The notes beneath the pieces were generated by a model that worked only from the letters and a program-made list of their open reading frames with translations, was not told where the DNA came from and ran no database searches. Of a DNA stretch of 64,000 bases, positions 35,392-46,059 are shown piece by piece; the first letter of the stretch is position 1; each line of letters begins with the position of its first letter. Location: contig JAUFNR010000028.1 in the NCBI GenBank assembly GCA_031216915.1, forward strand, positions 292,356 to 356,355, in the 5' to 3' direction. The translations under genes were made by a program, and so were the position numbers. The stretch is from Pictodentalium vernedei. Lineage: Eukaryota; Mollusca; Scaphopoda; Dentaliida; Dentaliidae.

Positions 35392-36394
35392 TAGCTTAAC
35401 TTGACAAAGTCAAGATAATTGCCATCACGCGAGCGGAAGTCTGTTCACATTTTCCTTTAGCACAGGATACACCCCGTAGTTCTTATTCGATCATCACGAA
35501 ATTTCATAGGCAGGTTTGGGGTCATGTCTAGATGAGAACTTCCCCTTTTGATCGCGATCGGTCAACTGTGATGGCTGCGCGAGCCCAAAACCTGCAAACC
35601 TTTAGCAGTCTTCAGGTCGTATTTATGAAGGGATTTCATTGTAACTTGGTAGGATGCCTCTGTATAATATCTAGATGAGAACGACCCCTTTTGGTCATGA
35701 TCTGTCAACCATGACGGCTGGCCAAGCCCGAAACCAAAAAACATTTTTATCACAGTCTGCAGGTCATATTTAATATGGAAGGATTTCATTGTAACTTGGT
35801 AGGATGACTCTGTATGATGTCTAGATGAGAACGACCCCTTTTGGTCTCGATCGGCCAACCGTGATGGCTGCCCGAGCCCAAAACCTGAAAACCCTTAGCA
35901 CAGTCTACAGGTTGTATTTATGAAGGGATTTCTTTGCAACTTGGTAGTATGACTTAGTATAATGTCTAGATGAGGACATCCCCTTTTGGTTGCGATTGGT
36001 CAACCATGATGGTTACACATGCCCGAAGCCCAAAAACCCTTAGCATAGTCTACATGCTGTATTTATGAAAGGATTTCATTGTAACTTGATATGATGACTC
36101 ATTATGGAATAATTTCACTGTAACTTTGTAACTTTCATTGACATACATTAACTGTGAGGGCCATATACATTCACTGTGAGGGCCACATTAACCCACCCCT
36201 TAATTCATTAGCACAGTCTACACCTCGTATTATTTTTATTGAAAATGTAGCATACAGAGAACAGAAATGAACATTTCCCAATTATCACAATTCTTGTCTT
36301 ATTTCATAATCCTTTCATAAACATTGAACATTATCCATTTCATCAAACACAACACACAGACAAGTTAAGCTACAGTGTCATTGACACTTTCATT
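35392..36394 (+). mobile_element. Tandem-array element B2, short copy
   Basis: The same ends as B1: TAGCTTAACTTGAC-AAA-GTCAAGAT at the start; CAAGTTAAGCTA, the hairpin AGTGTCATTGACACT and TTTCATT at the end. Only about four array units (35500-36090), then the conserved 3' block. The stem-loop lacks the outer GCTA of B1. Its 3' end lies 13 bp before the PINX1-like exon at 36408. Confidence 0.8.
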
Positions 36395-36407
36395 TTTTTT
36401 TTTGCAG

Positions 36408-36560
36408 GAGTAGGGTGTGTTTTAAAATTGCTGATAAATGGATTGAACATCAAGATGCATGTAATGATTTGCATATTAATCTTAATAAGGGCAACATTTC
36501 AGATGATATAAAGATTAGTTGTCTGGAAGAAAAATTCAAATCAAGTAGAAGTCGAGTGCA
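36408..36560 (+). pseudogene. PINX1: PINX1-like exon (post-G-patch conserved segment), one-base deletion
   Basis: A T tract and TTTGCAG (ends 36407) form an acceptor, and CA before GTAAGT (36561) a donor. The exon opens GA-GTA-GGG-TGT (with the G left by the previous exon: GVGC), matching the GLGA end of the PINX1 G-patch. After an apparent one-base deletion in TTTTAAAA (about 36420-36427) the frame reads ADKWIEHQDACNDLHINLN and, later, CLEEKFKSSRSRV. Human PINX1 has NWIAHQDDFNQLLAELN and SLEEKSKISKNRV in the same order. The spacing from GVGC to Trp is 20 bases where 21 are expected. The phase-1 entry fits the phase-1 donor at 7754. The next exon (HYMKFT...) was not found downstream. Non-processed pseudogene most likely; a homopolymer assembly error is possible for this exon alone. 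Confidence 0.82.
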
Positions 36561-36963
36561 GTAAGTCGTTTTATTTTTTAAATTTTTTTGTTTCATTTGA
36601 AATCTTTGACTGCCTTATTTCATTTGTCTGTCTGCAGTAACACTGAAGCTTGTGATTCACCAAGTCACAAGAATCCAGCAATAATGTGGGGCTTCCATAT
36701 TCATTTTCTTTTGGCTCCTCTCTGACAAGGTCGGCAACTTTTCTAATACCAACTTATTACCAAGTTGTCTTGTCATCCATCCATCTTCTGTCCATTCTCA
36801 ACATGTGGTTTATCTGGTCCACAATTTCCCAACTACTTCTCACAACATGATGAAACTTCTAACACCTAAATATCATCAGTACATGGTGTGTCATGCACCA
36901 TATTTGAATTCCAAACGATCACAAGTGAAATCAAATAACAATATCCCATGGATCCACAGCAAA
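36561..36963. other. Intron-like stretch after the PINX1-like exon
   Basis: Begins GTAAGT and shows no further exon with convincing homology. Nothing else recognised. Confidence 0.5.
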
Positions 36964-37228
36964 GTAAAAAAAAAAAAAATATTGGTGTTTAAGGTCACAT
37001 ACTTATGCACAATGGCTAATCATGAACGTGACAGTTTTACGGGTGGAGGAAGGCGGAGTACCCGGAGAGAACCACCGAGCAATGACAAACAGCTGCCAGC
37101 TCCCCAACATCGTAACTCAGCACTGCAGCACAGGCAGGGTTAGATTGGTTGAAGACATGCGCACCATTGACGTGCAGTATGCCTTAGTACACGGCGTCAT
37201 CGTGCCCCCATGTGGACAATCGGGTTAA
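36964..37228 (-). mobile_element. SINE copy, 5'-truncated (inverted)
   Basis: On the - strand it ends with the same AGGTCACAT...CACCAAT tail as the SINE at 5443 (here ATTGGTGTTTAAGGTCACAT at 36982), preceded by the GGTTCTCTCCGGGTACTCC block and, furthest away, the CCACATGGGGGC block. The tRNA-like head is missing. A short A tract at 36966-36979 marks the tail side. Confidence 0.85.
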
Positions 37229-37527
37229 GTGCCATTCAGCATGGGAGTCCAATTCCGATTCGATCGCTCAGACTTTCCCCTATCCGAGGACTAACCGGGC
37301 TCGACGTTGCTTAACTTTGGTGATCTGGCAAGAACGTATGTGACACAAGTCCACGAAGTAAATCTACTGCAGTTATATGTTACTCTATTACTTGAACCGC
37401 CAAACCTTATTTCAAAAGAGTGAATGTATGATTATCATATGTTCCTTTCAACACAGTGGCGAACTTACCATATTTTGCCATCAATTCAGAAATGGTGTTT
37501 TACCACACAGTTAGTTCAACTTCGCCA
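37229..37527. other. Non-coding stretch
   Basis: No gene or repeat recognised. Confidence 0.5.
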
Positions 37528-37588
37528 TTAACCCTTTACCCTACATAATGCTTAAAGCTGACCAGCACTATTCACAAAAGTGAACAAT
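37528..37588. mobile_element. Left part of a TTAA miniature element split by DIRS copy 1
   Basis: TTAACCCTTTACCCTACA at 37528, then a GACCAGCACTATTCACAAAA block, match the left side of the element at 21649-21710. It stops at 37588, where the DIRS end begins, and resumes at 44629. Confidence 0.8.
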
Positions 37589-37790
37589 ATTTTTATACTG
37601 TACCAATGACCCAGACTTAGCTGGTGCTAAACTCCTTAATTCAGGGCCAAACACAAATTTTGTCCCCTCAATCCCCCAAATTTGCATCAAAAACTGAAAA
37701 TTACATGTCCTATATGGTCCTCCATACATTTACTCCTCTGCGCATGCGCAGTGTCAAGGAGGTCCTGAAATTGGTGCCAATTATCATTCT
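37589..37790. repeat. Left inverted terminal repeat of DIRS copy 1
   Basis: Begins ATTTTTATACTGTACCAATG and ends CCAATTATCATTCT. It matches the inverse of 44402-44600. It contains GCGCATGCGCA, a self-complementary GC-rich spot. Confidence 0.9.
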
Positions 37791-38650
37791 TTGTTTGGCC
37801 CTCAAACAGTTAACATTTCACTGTCATTTGTGCTTCCAAATCTCAGTTTTCATGATGCCAGACACATTTGATGAGAGAAATGGTGGAAATATAGAGGAAA
37901 TATGAGGAGGAGAGGAAAAAATAGTGCAAGAAAATGTTCAGGGCTGTAACTTATAATTATTTTACGAAATTATTTCATGTTGCCTATTTTCGAGGCATGG
38001 CCCTGTTGTTGTCATTCTTGCTATGAATATACCATTGTTTGATGAGTGTTTCCTCTCTCCCTTTCCTCATTCCCCCTAGCTATTCTCCCATGTTTTGGCT
38101 TATATTTTGTAATGTTTATTACTAAAATTTCTTGGGAGTTTTGGCTTGGTAACAGAATTTTTTCTGTTTTTCCCCATGTTTACGTCCTCACCCTAGGGGT
38201 GTTTAGGTGTTTTGGTCTGCATCTACCATCTGGTGTTCTACAGTTTCTTCTCTGGAAGCCTCTGTTTTGCATCAGATAGTGTTTAAATTGGTAACTGATT
38301 TCGGGCCAGGTTTTTTCAATGCCTGGAGTCATGTTTCCGGTTTGTTGACACTTTTGCTCAGATTGACAACAGTTACTTTTGATAGTGATTCTGCATCCCT
38401 TATTTCATAGCAAGATACATTAATATTGTCCGTAAGTGTTACATTAATTTTTCAAAATGATTTAAAATTTTTGTCCACACTTAGGCTTTTTTGGGATCCA
38501 TTTGGGCTCAGGGTTCCCATTGGGAACTTGGGCTCTTCTGAAAAAAATTTTTCGAAAAATTGTTTCTTTTCGAATCATTTTTTCGTAATGATTATAATGG
38601 ATTGTTTTATTATGTATCTTTATTTTCAAGGATTAGTACGAGTACTATGA

Positions 38651-40362
38651 TTGTTTACCTTTTTCACAATGAATGATTATTGTTCAAATTGTAAAAGGAG
38701 GAAATCTTCCTCTGATTGTCATGATCACTGTATTAATTGTACTCAATGTACTCGCACTGATCTTTGTTCCGTGTGTTTCAATTGGGATGACAAACGTTGG
38801 CAACGTGTGTCGCGGTATGTTGTTACTGGGGAGAGGACCATGCTGTTCCTCTCTTCACAGAGTCACGCTAGTCTCTCTCTCTCTTTTTCAGAGGAACAAG
38901 AACAGTGTGATGTTTCCGTGATGTCATCCAGAAGTGTGCTTCCGTTGTCACAAACAAGTGAAGAGCTAGCGGCAAAAGTGCTCATGGGGATCCGTCAATT
39001 ACCCAGGAGTTCGCAAGTTCGATCGAAGGGGTTGACGTCCGCTAGCTCGCCCGGTGTCGCGTCCATTCAACGAATGGGTCAGCACCCGGGTTCATCCGTT
39101 GCGGTCCAGGAGAGAGAGTCGGGTGTTGCGAGCACTATAACATTACCACGTGCACACCCAGTGACGACGGAAAGGAGGATGGAGCGGAGGAAGCCTGATA
39201 GTCTGGTATTCAGCTTGTCCAGCTCGGCACGAGCTGCAAGCGAGAGGGGTACCTCTCTTATACAGCAACATCGGGGACCTGATGTTGTAGTCTGTAGCAT
39301 TATGTAGTCGGAGCATACGACTGCCGCTCGGGACGCTCCTGTATATAGGCAGTCTGGCGAGGCTACCTATAAGGCTTCCTCATCCTCATGGCAGCACACA
39401 CGACCTCACCTTGGCTACGTGACCAGTGAGATTCAGTCAGCTTCGCCGCCCAGGGATTCCACGTCGATCAGTTCACGTCATCCGGTAGCCAGGGATACGA
39501 GGCCTTCTACATCTAGACGTTCACACTAAAGATGTATGCAGGATGTAATGTCCAGGGAGCTTCCGGCGGCTAAATCCAGTAAGACCGTGGCTCCCCACGC
39601 CTCCGTAATGGACATGCTATCACAGATAGCAAAGAGCATCCCAGCAACCGGCAGAGCCACTGTCGGATAATGATGTTTCAGACGATGCTGGGTCGATGCG
39701 TTCCGCCGCAGGATCAGGTGTGGACGACCAGTAATCACAAGAGGTCCGGCAGGGTGGCAAAAGGGATTCTAATGAGCTAGACTTTTCCCTTTCGGAACAA
39801 CATAAAATTGCTGTAGAGTTCATCTGGCATTACCTTACAGAAGTTGTTCTGCCAGACCAAAATGCTGCGCAGCCAGATAGGAGGGTGATAGTGCCACTGG
39901 ACACCAACTTTTTTAATCGGTTTAGGGACATTGTCCCGGAATTTCCGTCCTAGTCAAGAAACATCTCACAGATTTTTGATTTATTGGATGGCCCTATCGA
40001 CAAACTTGCCAACAAGACGGGCAGGTCAGCCTTCCTACAGGCATCTGCTCTACAGCTGCCTTTCATCAATCCAAGGAATAGATTTGAAACGTCGGGTCAG
40101 GGCATCCAGAGAGTTCCTCTGTGAAGACCTTAATTTATCAATGCCATCGTCTATGTCTCTTCCTTCGTCTACGTTGGAAACGACGATATCGTCTAACAGG
40201 GCTAGTTTAGATGCTCTTTCATACGCAGATCACCTTACCAGAGCGTTGTCATTACGCTTAGAAGGACCAGAATTCCAAGATGTACAGACGTCTTTAAGAG
40301 TTCTGTCCAGGGCCGTAGCTTTCTCCATGTATAACTCCGCCCGCAAATCTGGAGTTAGTTAG
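38651..40362 (+). pseudogene. DIRS Gag-like region, copy 1
   Basis: The first frame (38651-39307, 218 codons) opens with a cysteine cluster: CSNCKRR, CINCTQC, DLCSVCFNW within the first 45 residues, a zinc-binding pattern seen at the start of DIRS Gag-like proteins. A second frame (39931-40362, 143 codons) continues in another phase, and the stretch between 39310 and 39930 is interrupted by stops. A low-complexity Ser-rich segment links to the RT frame at 40394. Gag would package the element RNA (family inference). Broken as it stands. Confidence 0.7.
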
Positions 40363-40393
40363 ACGTGATGCGGTCCTAGCTACTTCCACACGC

Positions 40394-42619
40394 ATGGACA
40401 GTAAGGTGAAAAACTCTCTTAGAGTCGCTCCGGTCTCCAGAGAGTTTCACTTCAGCGGCAAGCTTTCTGCAGTATATGATAAATTAACTAAGAAAGCTTC
40501 AGACTCTCTGCTATTTAGTTCTGCTTCCAAAAAATTGGAACCAGCAGAGAAGAGTAGGTCAGGTACTTCTGGAACGAGTTCATCCAGGGGAAGTTCCTAT
40601 ACAGGTTCCTATGCATCCTCTGGGTCTTACTCAAGAGACCTCCAGAGTAGCGACTCGAGTAGGGGCCGTAATGCTGGCCGAAATACCGGTCAGACGGCCC
40701 TAGGCCGACGGGCTGAGGTGCGGGTCATGGAGGACGTAGTTTCTGCTCCCGCAAGCCTCGCAGATCCAGGAGGTGATAGTTTAGACCTCTGTCGCGTTCC
40801 AGTGGGCGGAAGACTGTCAAGTTTCTCAAACAACTGGGAATTAATTACGGAGGACCCTTGGGTTCGAGGGGTTATTTTGGAAGGACTAAAACTGTCCTTC
40901 AGAGGCAAACCTCCGTTAACTCGATGTCCAAGATGGACTCAGCATGCGTTAAATGTTCAGAAAAGAACCGTTCTTCGATCAGAAGTCCAGTCTCTTTTAA
41001 AGAAGAATGCGATAAAGGTCGTAGAAAACCAGGAATCTTCAGGTTTCTACAGCCATCTCTTTCTGATTCCGAAACCAGACGGCTCGTTCCGTCCAGTGAT
41101 CGATTTAAGCTGGATAAACAAGCTGATCTTGGCTCCAAAGTTCTATATGGAGACCATTCGATCGGTCAAAGCAAGCATGCGAGTGAACGACTATGCTGCG
41201 AGCATAGACCTCAAAGATGCGTACTTTCACCTCATGGTACATCCGGCGTTCAGAAAGTCTCTTCGCTGCCCTAGGTGTTGTTTATCAGTTCCGATCGATG
41301 TGCTTTGATCTGAATCTAGTGCCCTGGGCTTTCACTCGAGTAATGAACTCGGTAATGACTTATTTCCAAGCTCATTCGTCTGCGGTAACGTCGGCCTACC
41401 TGGACGATATTCTTCAGAGATACGGCAACGAGTTAACGCTTCAGAACGATATGCAGAGTCTGCTTCTATTGCTCCGACGTCTCGGTTTCATAGTAAACGA
41501 ACAGAAGTCGGATCTGGTGCCGTCCAGGTCATTCACCCACCTGGGGATGAGCTTCGAGACGCACAACAATCTCGTTCGTCTGCCGTTAACCAGAGCAAAA
41601 CGAGTCAGTTGTTACGCTCGCTATTGTCTTCACTCAAAGTTACAGCGAGAGAATTCATGAGACTGATTGGTCTGTGCGGAGCTGCCGCGGACCTCATTCC
41701 AATCAGGAGGCTACGCACTCGTCCTCTCCAGGTCTATCTGACTCAGAATTGGAGAGTGAAGATTCATTCGCTCGAGACGGACATCCTCTTGTCAAGCCAA
41801 GTGAAACAAGAGATTCAGACTTGGGCAGATATTCAGTGGTTAACTCAGGGAGTTCCTCTGCAATTGCCAGGTTTGAGTTTTACGATCATGACGGATGCCA
41901 GTCAAACAGTTTGGGGCGCGACACTGAGCCCATCGGATTTGAAGTGCCAGGGTCTTTGGGATCCACAGTTTTTAAGCAAGCACATCGACATCAAAGAGAT
42001 GATGTCGATTTGGCTTGCTCCACGTCATTGGATAGACGTTATTCAGAATGCACATGTGCAAATTCTGTCCAACAATACAACGGTAGTTGCGTATATTCGG
42101 AACCAAGCTGGCACTCATTCCATTCCGTCACTCAATCTAACAGAAATAATTCTTCTGTTTGTACTAGAACATCGGATTCTCCTATCGGTCCGTCATATTC
42201 CGGGTCGTCTGAACGTCTTAGCAGACTCCCTTTCACGGAGGGGTCGCCTGTTGCCGTCGGAATGGACTCTCAACAAGCAACTATTCAATCAGATTTGCTA
42301 CCAATGGGAATGGCCAATGATAGACTTATTTGCGACACATCTCAACAATCAGTTGCAGATGTATGTGTCACCTTGTCCGGATCCTCGAGCGTTTGCAGTA
42401 GACGCTCTCTCGATCTCTTGGGACGGAATGATAGGATATGCGTATCCTCCAGCGCCGTTGATTCAGCAGATATTGCTCAAGATAAAACAATCGCAATGCA
42501 AGATTCTGTTGGTAGCATCTCTGTCACCACAGAGACCGTGGATAAATCTGCTCAGGTGTTTGTTGTGGGACATGCCGAGGAAGCTTCCTCAACGGGAAGA
42601 TCTTCTTTTGCAGGGGTAA
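40394..42619 (+). pseudogene. DIRS reverse transcriptase, RNase H and methyltransferase-like region, copy 1
   Basis: Frames 40394-41308, 41217-41660 and 41609-42619 together form one protein, with one-base shifts near 41265 and 41605. RT: FLIPKPDGSFRPVIDLSWIN, ASIDLKDAYFHL, VPWAFTRVMN and the catalytic YLDD at about 41399-41410. RNase H: FTIMTDASQ, KEM, and SNNTTVVAYIR, where DIRS relatives usually have Asp before Asn, then HIPGRLNVLADSLSR. The end (PMIDLFATHLNNQLQ, GYAYPPAPLIQQI) is the methyltransferase-like domain typical of DIRS polyproteins. The upstream Ser/Arg-rich tail of Gag runs in at about 40550-40700. The overlapping 41674-42600 frame is a shadow. Confidence 0.88.
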
Positions 42620-43634
42620 TCGCGCATCCTCCATCACAATCCGCAAGGTCTAAACCTTCATGTATTTCCGTTGTGCGGTCCTTCTTGCACGGAAAGCATT
42701 TTACAGGACGAGCAGTGGACGCGATTTCTAACTGTAGGAGGACCTCCTCTTCGCTAAACTATGCTGCTAAGTGGAAGGTCTTTCGTCAGTGGTGTGGGGA
42801 TCATTCTGTAGATATTTATGATCCTTCCATTCCAGACATTGCAAACTTTCTAGTTTACTTGTTTGATGAGATCAAATTGCAGCCTATCACCATCAAGGGT
42901 TATAGGTCTTTTCGATAAATAGACCTAGAACCCTTAGATTAATTCCCAAGTGGAATTTGGCTTGGGTTCTTCTTAAGCTAAAAGTTGCGCCTTTTGAGCC
43001 TCTTGACACAGTGGACTTCAAATTCTTAGCATATAAGACACCTTTTCTCTTAGCCTTTTCTTCTGCTAGAAGAGTTAGTGAGCTTCATGCACTATCTGTG
43101 GATGATTCTCACTACCGTAGTGTTGGTAATACTATTACTTTTACCACCAATGTTGGGTTTTTGGCTAAGAATCAGGCTCCTAATAAGTATCCTGAACCTA
43201 TTGTTATTAAGGCTCTTCCATCTTCTGATGGGCGTAGGCCTTTATTTTGTCCTGTTAGAGCAATACGTATTTATAAACGTAGATCTGAGTTCATCAGAAA
43301 GGGACGTAAGCGTTTCTTTCTGTCTTTGATGCCTAGTAGAAAGGATATTATGGTCCATTCTATTGCTAGATGGATTCAATTAACTATCCGTACTGCTTAT
43401 GAAAAATTATCTTCTTCTCAGCAGTCGGCTCTCAAGATCTCAGCTCATGAAGTAAGAGCTCTTTCTACTTATTGGGCCTATGCTAATTGTATTGCTATTA
43501 CTGATTTAATGAAGGCTGCCTATTGGTCTCAACCTTCTACATTCACTAATTTTTATCTCAGAAATATTGAGTCCATTTCTGGAGACCTCCATTGTTTAGG
43601 TCTGTTATCAGTTGCTCAGAATATCGTCCACTAA
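42620..43634 (+). pseudogene. DIRS tyrosine recombinase, copy 1
   Basis: The N-terminal part (VVRSFLHGKHF, KWKVFRQWCGDHSVDIYD, ITIKGYRS) is in the frame ending at 42918; the catalytic part is in the frame from 42915 to 43634. Catalytic residues are visible: Arg in FSSARRVSELHAL, the HEVR motif in ISAHEVRALSTYWAY, and a Tyr candidate in FTNFYLRNI. It joins the circular cDNA to the target. Compared with copy 2 (60810-60900), about 90 bases between GGTTATAGG and GATAAATAGAC are missing here, which shifts the frame. So the fold is interrupted even though the active-site motifs survive. Confidence 0.88.
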
Positions 43635-43699
43635 ACAGTTGCAACTATAGTTATGTAGGCTTTCTGTTCCGGCAGTGACTATGTCCTGCTGCCCTCTTC

Positions 43700-43798
43700 G
43701 CTCTGGGGTATTTGACCCAGGGCAAGGGAAAGGGGGGGGGGGGGGGAGGTGTTCCCTTAGGTCACCTGCTTTATAGTGAAAAGCAAGGGAATACCTCC
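43700..43798 (+). repeat. Two hairpins flanking a G tract, downstream of the recombinase
   Basis: CTGGGGTATTTGACCCAG (43702-43719) is a small hairpin; 15 G follow at 43732-43746, then GGAGGTGTTCCCTT...GCTTT-loop-AAAGC-AAGGGAATACCTCC at 43745-43798. Both are conserved in DIRS copy 2 (61661-61755). Confidence 0.7.
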
Positions 43799-44236
43799 CC
43801 TAGAGTCAGTAATTCCGAGTCGGTACAGGGATGGTTTTAAAGTGTAAAGCTAATGTTTACTTATGTCATGTAATATTTTTAAAGTGTAGCTCGGTGTGAA
43901 GCATTTGTATATGTCACATGTCAAACGAGCGTTAATATACAATCCTCGGACACTTTTAATGAGTATAAAGAGTCTCATTTCTCTAGACTTCCTTTATTTA
44001 TTGGTTAACCTTCAAAAATATTAGTATAAAGGGTTATACTGGATATTAATAGAGATCATTGATGATTATTATGCTAAATTACTGATTGGTATTGTGTCTT
44101 TCTTTAGTATAAATAAGAAAGATACATGTAAAGCCTATCTCTCCTTTTCTCCTGGAGGGGATATTCTGTTATAGATAATGGAGCTTATTGGATTTTCCTT
44201 TATGTCCTCGGCCGGCCCTCCAGCCTATTTACTATT

Positions 44237-44325
44237 CAGCTAAGTCTGGGTCATTGGTACAGTATAAAAATGTTAAAAAATTTATAGTAATTTATATATT
44301 TTTTATACTTACCAATGACCCAGAC
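44237..44325. repeat. Internal complementary region of DIRS copy 1
   Basis: CAGCTAAGTCTGGGTCATTG...AGTATAAAAAT is the inverse of the left element end, and GTTAAAAAATTTATAG...ACTTACCAATGACCCA directly after it is the inverse of the right end. Its centre (near 44270) is therefore the inverse of the circle junction. It templates completion of the ends during replication in the DIRS1 model. Confidence 0.9.
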
Positions 44326-44401
44326 AGGGATGGCCCTCCCATGAGTTGGGAACTCTTACCTCCCCGCTGAGTACATAACGCTTACCAGGCACTGGTTGTA
44401 A

Positions 44402-44628
44402 GAATGATAATTGGCGCCAATTTCGGGACCTCCTTGACACTGCACATGCGTAGAGGAGTAAATGTATGGAGGACCATTTTGGATATGTAATTTTCGGTTT
44501 TTGATGCAAATTTGGGGGATTGGGGGGACAAAATTTGTGTTTGGCCCTGAATTAAAGAGTTTAGCACCAGCTGAGTATGGGTCATTGGTAAGTATAAAAA
44601 ATATGTAATTTACTATAAATTTTTTAAC
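44402..44628. repeat. Right inverted terminal repeat of DIRS copy 1
   Basis: Inverse of 37589-37790, plus about 27 extra bases at the outer end (AATTTACTATAAATTTTTTAAC region) not present on the left, as is usual for DIRS right ends. Confidence 0.9.
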
Positions 44629-44807
44629 TTTCGTTATTTTTTTCATTTTTTGTCTCAAAAACATAGGTTATGACCCCTCATTGGAACAAGCTCGTTATAA
44701 TGAGGGGTCATAACGTATGTTTTTGAGACAAAAATGGAAAAAAAATTAGTTATGCAAGAATTTTGTTTGCAACTGTCGTCTGCTTTTCAGGTAAGGTAAA
44801 GGGTTAT
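44629..44807. mobile_element. Right part of the TTAA miniature element split by DIRS copy 1
   Basis: Resumes with TTATTTTTTTCATTTTTTGT, the central palindrome GACCCCTCATTGG.../TAATGAGGGGTC and ends GGTAAAGGGTTAT. The last site reads TTAT instead of TTAA. Confidence 0.8.
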
Positions 44808-44811
44808 ATCA

Positions 44812-45845
44812 AAATCCTCTGGAAAAAAACAAAGGCTATAAGAGCAAAAAGAAAAGTAACCACTGGAAAAACTATAAAGAGCTTCTGAAACTTTGTAAAA
44901 CAGCATAGAGAAAGCAGAGTGGAATTACAAACTCCCCAATTTTCAAAGCAACAAAAAAATGCTAAACCACTTTGGAAATATGTGAAATCAAGGAAACAAG
45001 GTAATTTTGGAGTCACAGTTGGAGTCGCACATCTCAAGGCAAGGGGAACAGTAATCAGTGATAGCAAAACTAAGGCTGAATTACTGGTCCAACAATTCCA
45101 GTCTGTATTCGCCAAAGAAAAAATTTCAAGAATGCCAACCACTCAAAAATTCATACAGGAAGATATTGCAGATATTAAGATTGATATTAATGCCACAGAA
45201 ATACTTATAAAAAAAATTAAATCAAAGGCATCAGGTCCAGATAACATCCCAAATGTAGTTCTCAGAGAATACTCAAAATAACTAGCACCTGGTATCTCGG
45301 CAATCTTCCAACTCTCATTAGATACTGGCACACTACCATCAGATTGGCTAACAGCTGAAGTATATACAAAAATGGAGATCAACATCTCCCAGAACACTGC
45401 CAACCAGTATCACTTACCTTTGTGCTCTGTAAGCTCCTAGAACATTTGATTACACATTTTAAAACACTTAGAATCACAAACAGTACTACGAAACCTAAAC
45501 CATGGCTTTAGATCAGGCAATTCATGAGTCAGACCCATCTGCTAACAACTACTCACGGCTGATTAAAATCATACAACAATGGAAAGCAGATTGACATGGC
45601 CATTTTAGATTTTCCAAAGGCGTTTGGCAGTGCTGCATCAAAAACTTCACCATAAATTTGACTGTTGTGGAATAAGGGGTAACATCCATAAATGGCTAAA
45701 CAACTTCTTGACCAAAAGAACAACGAAAGTTATCCTCGATGGAGAATCATTATCGGAAGTGACAGTGGACTTGGGAGAACTCCAAGGGACTTTATTGGGA
45801 CCGATACTATGCCCGTGCCTTATCAATGATATTCCATCCTGACTG
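44812..45845 (+). pseudogene. LINE (CR1/Jockey-like) reverse transcriptase fragment
   Basis: The frame 44919-45281 contains PLWKYVKSRKQG, ELLVQQFQSVF and KIKSKASGPDNIPNVVLREY, the linker and first RT blocks of CR1/Jockey-type LINEs. After stops it continues as a degraded RT up to 45842 (CGIRGNIHKWLNNFL, KVILDGES, and LQGTLLGPILCPCLINDIPS, the block before the YxDD). No endonuclease or 3' tail is found. Truncated and broken; immediately next to the right side of the split TTAA element. Confidence 0.8.
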
Positions 45846-46059
45846 TCAGCTCAACAGTATGACACTTTGCAGATGATTGCCTGTTGTATAGGGAAATTAA
45901 CACCTTTGAAGACCACTCATAATTACAAAAGACCTATGCAAGCTTGAAAACTGGGCCAATCACTCGGGCATGAGATTCAGTGCAACAGAATACTACATCC
46001 TATAAATCAAAAAGAAAAGTCAGTCGTTTTATATCTTTAACAGTTATACTCTATGGGAG

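Larger units (their letters stand above)
37589..44628 (+). mobile_element. DIRS-type tyrosine-recombinase retrotransposon, copy 1
   Basis: About 7.04 kb. Inverted terminal repeats at 37589-37790 and 44402-44628; Gag-like, RT/RNase H/methyltransferase-like and tyrosine recombinase regions in order; and an internal complementary region at 44237-44325. This is the DIRS1 layout: no direct LTRs, no integrase of DDE type, replication through a circular intermediate (established for the order). The gene set is complete but broken by frameshifts in the RT region and a deletion of about 90 bp in the recombinase (compared with copy 2). It lies inside a TTAA element, with no target duplication. Confidence 0.93.

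Noticed and set aside
36600-36730. Possible third PINX1-like exon after TGTCTGCAG
   Set aside because: The following sequence does not encode the expected HYMKFT-type segment and has stops.
39526-39823. Two - strand ORFs of about 70 codons
   Set aside because: They are antisense to the DIRS Gag-like region and carry no recognisable motif.
41674-42600. First three quarters of a 414-codon ORF
   Set aside because: The RT/RNase H protein is in another frame here. Only the end of this ORF (after about 42620) is the recombinase.
37589-44628. LTR retrotransposon or retrovirus-like provirus
   Set aside because: The terminal repeats are inverted, there is no protease or DDE integrase, and a tyrosine recombinase is present; it is a DIRS element.
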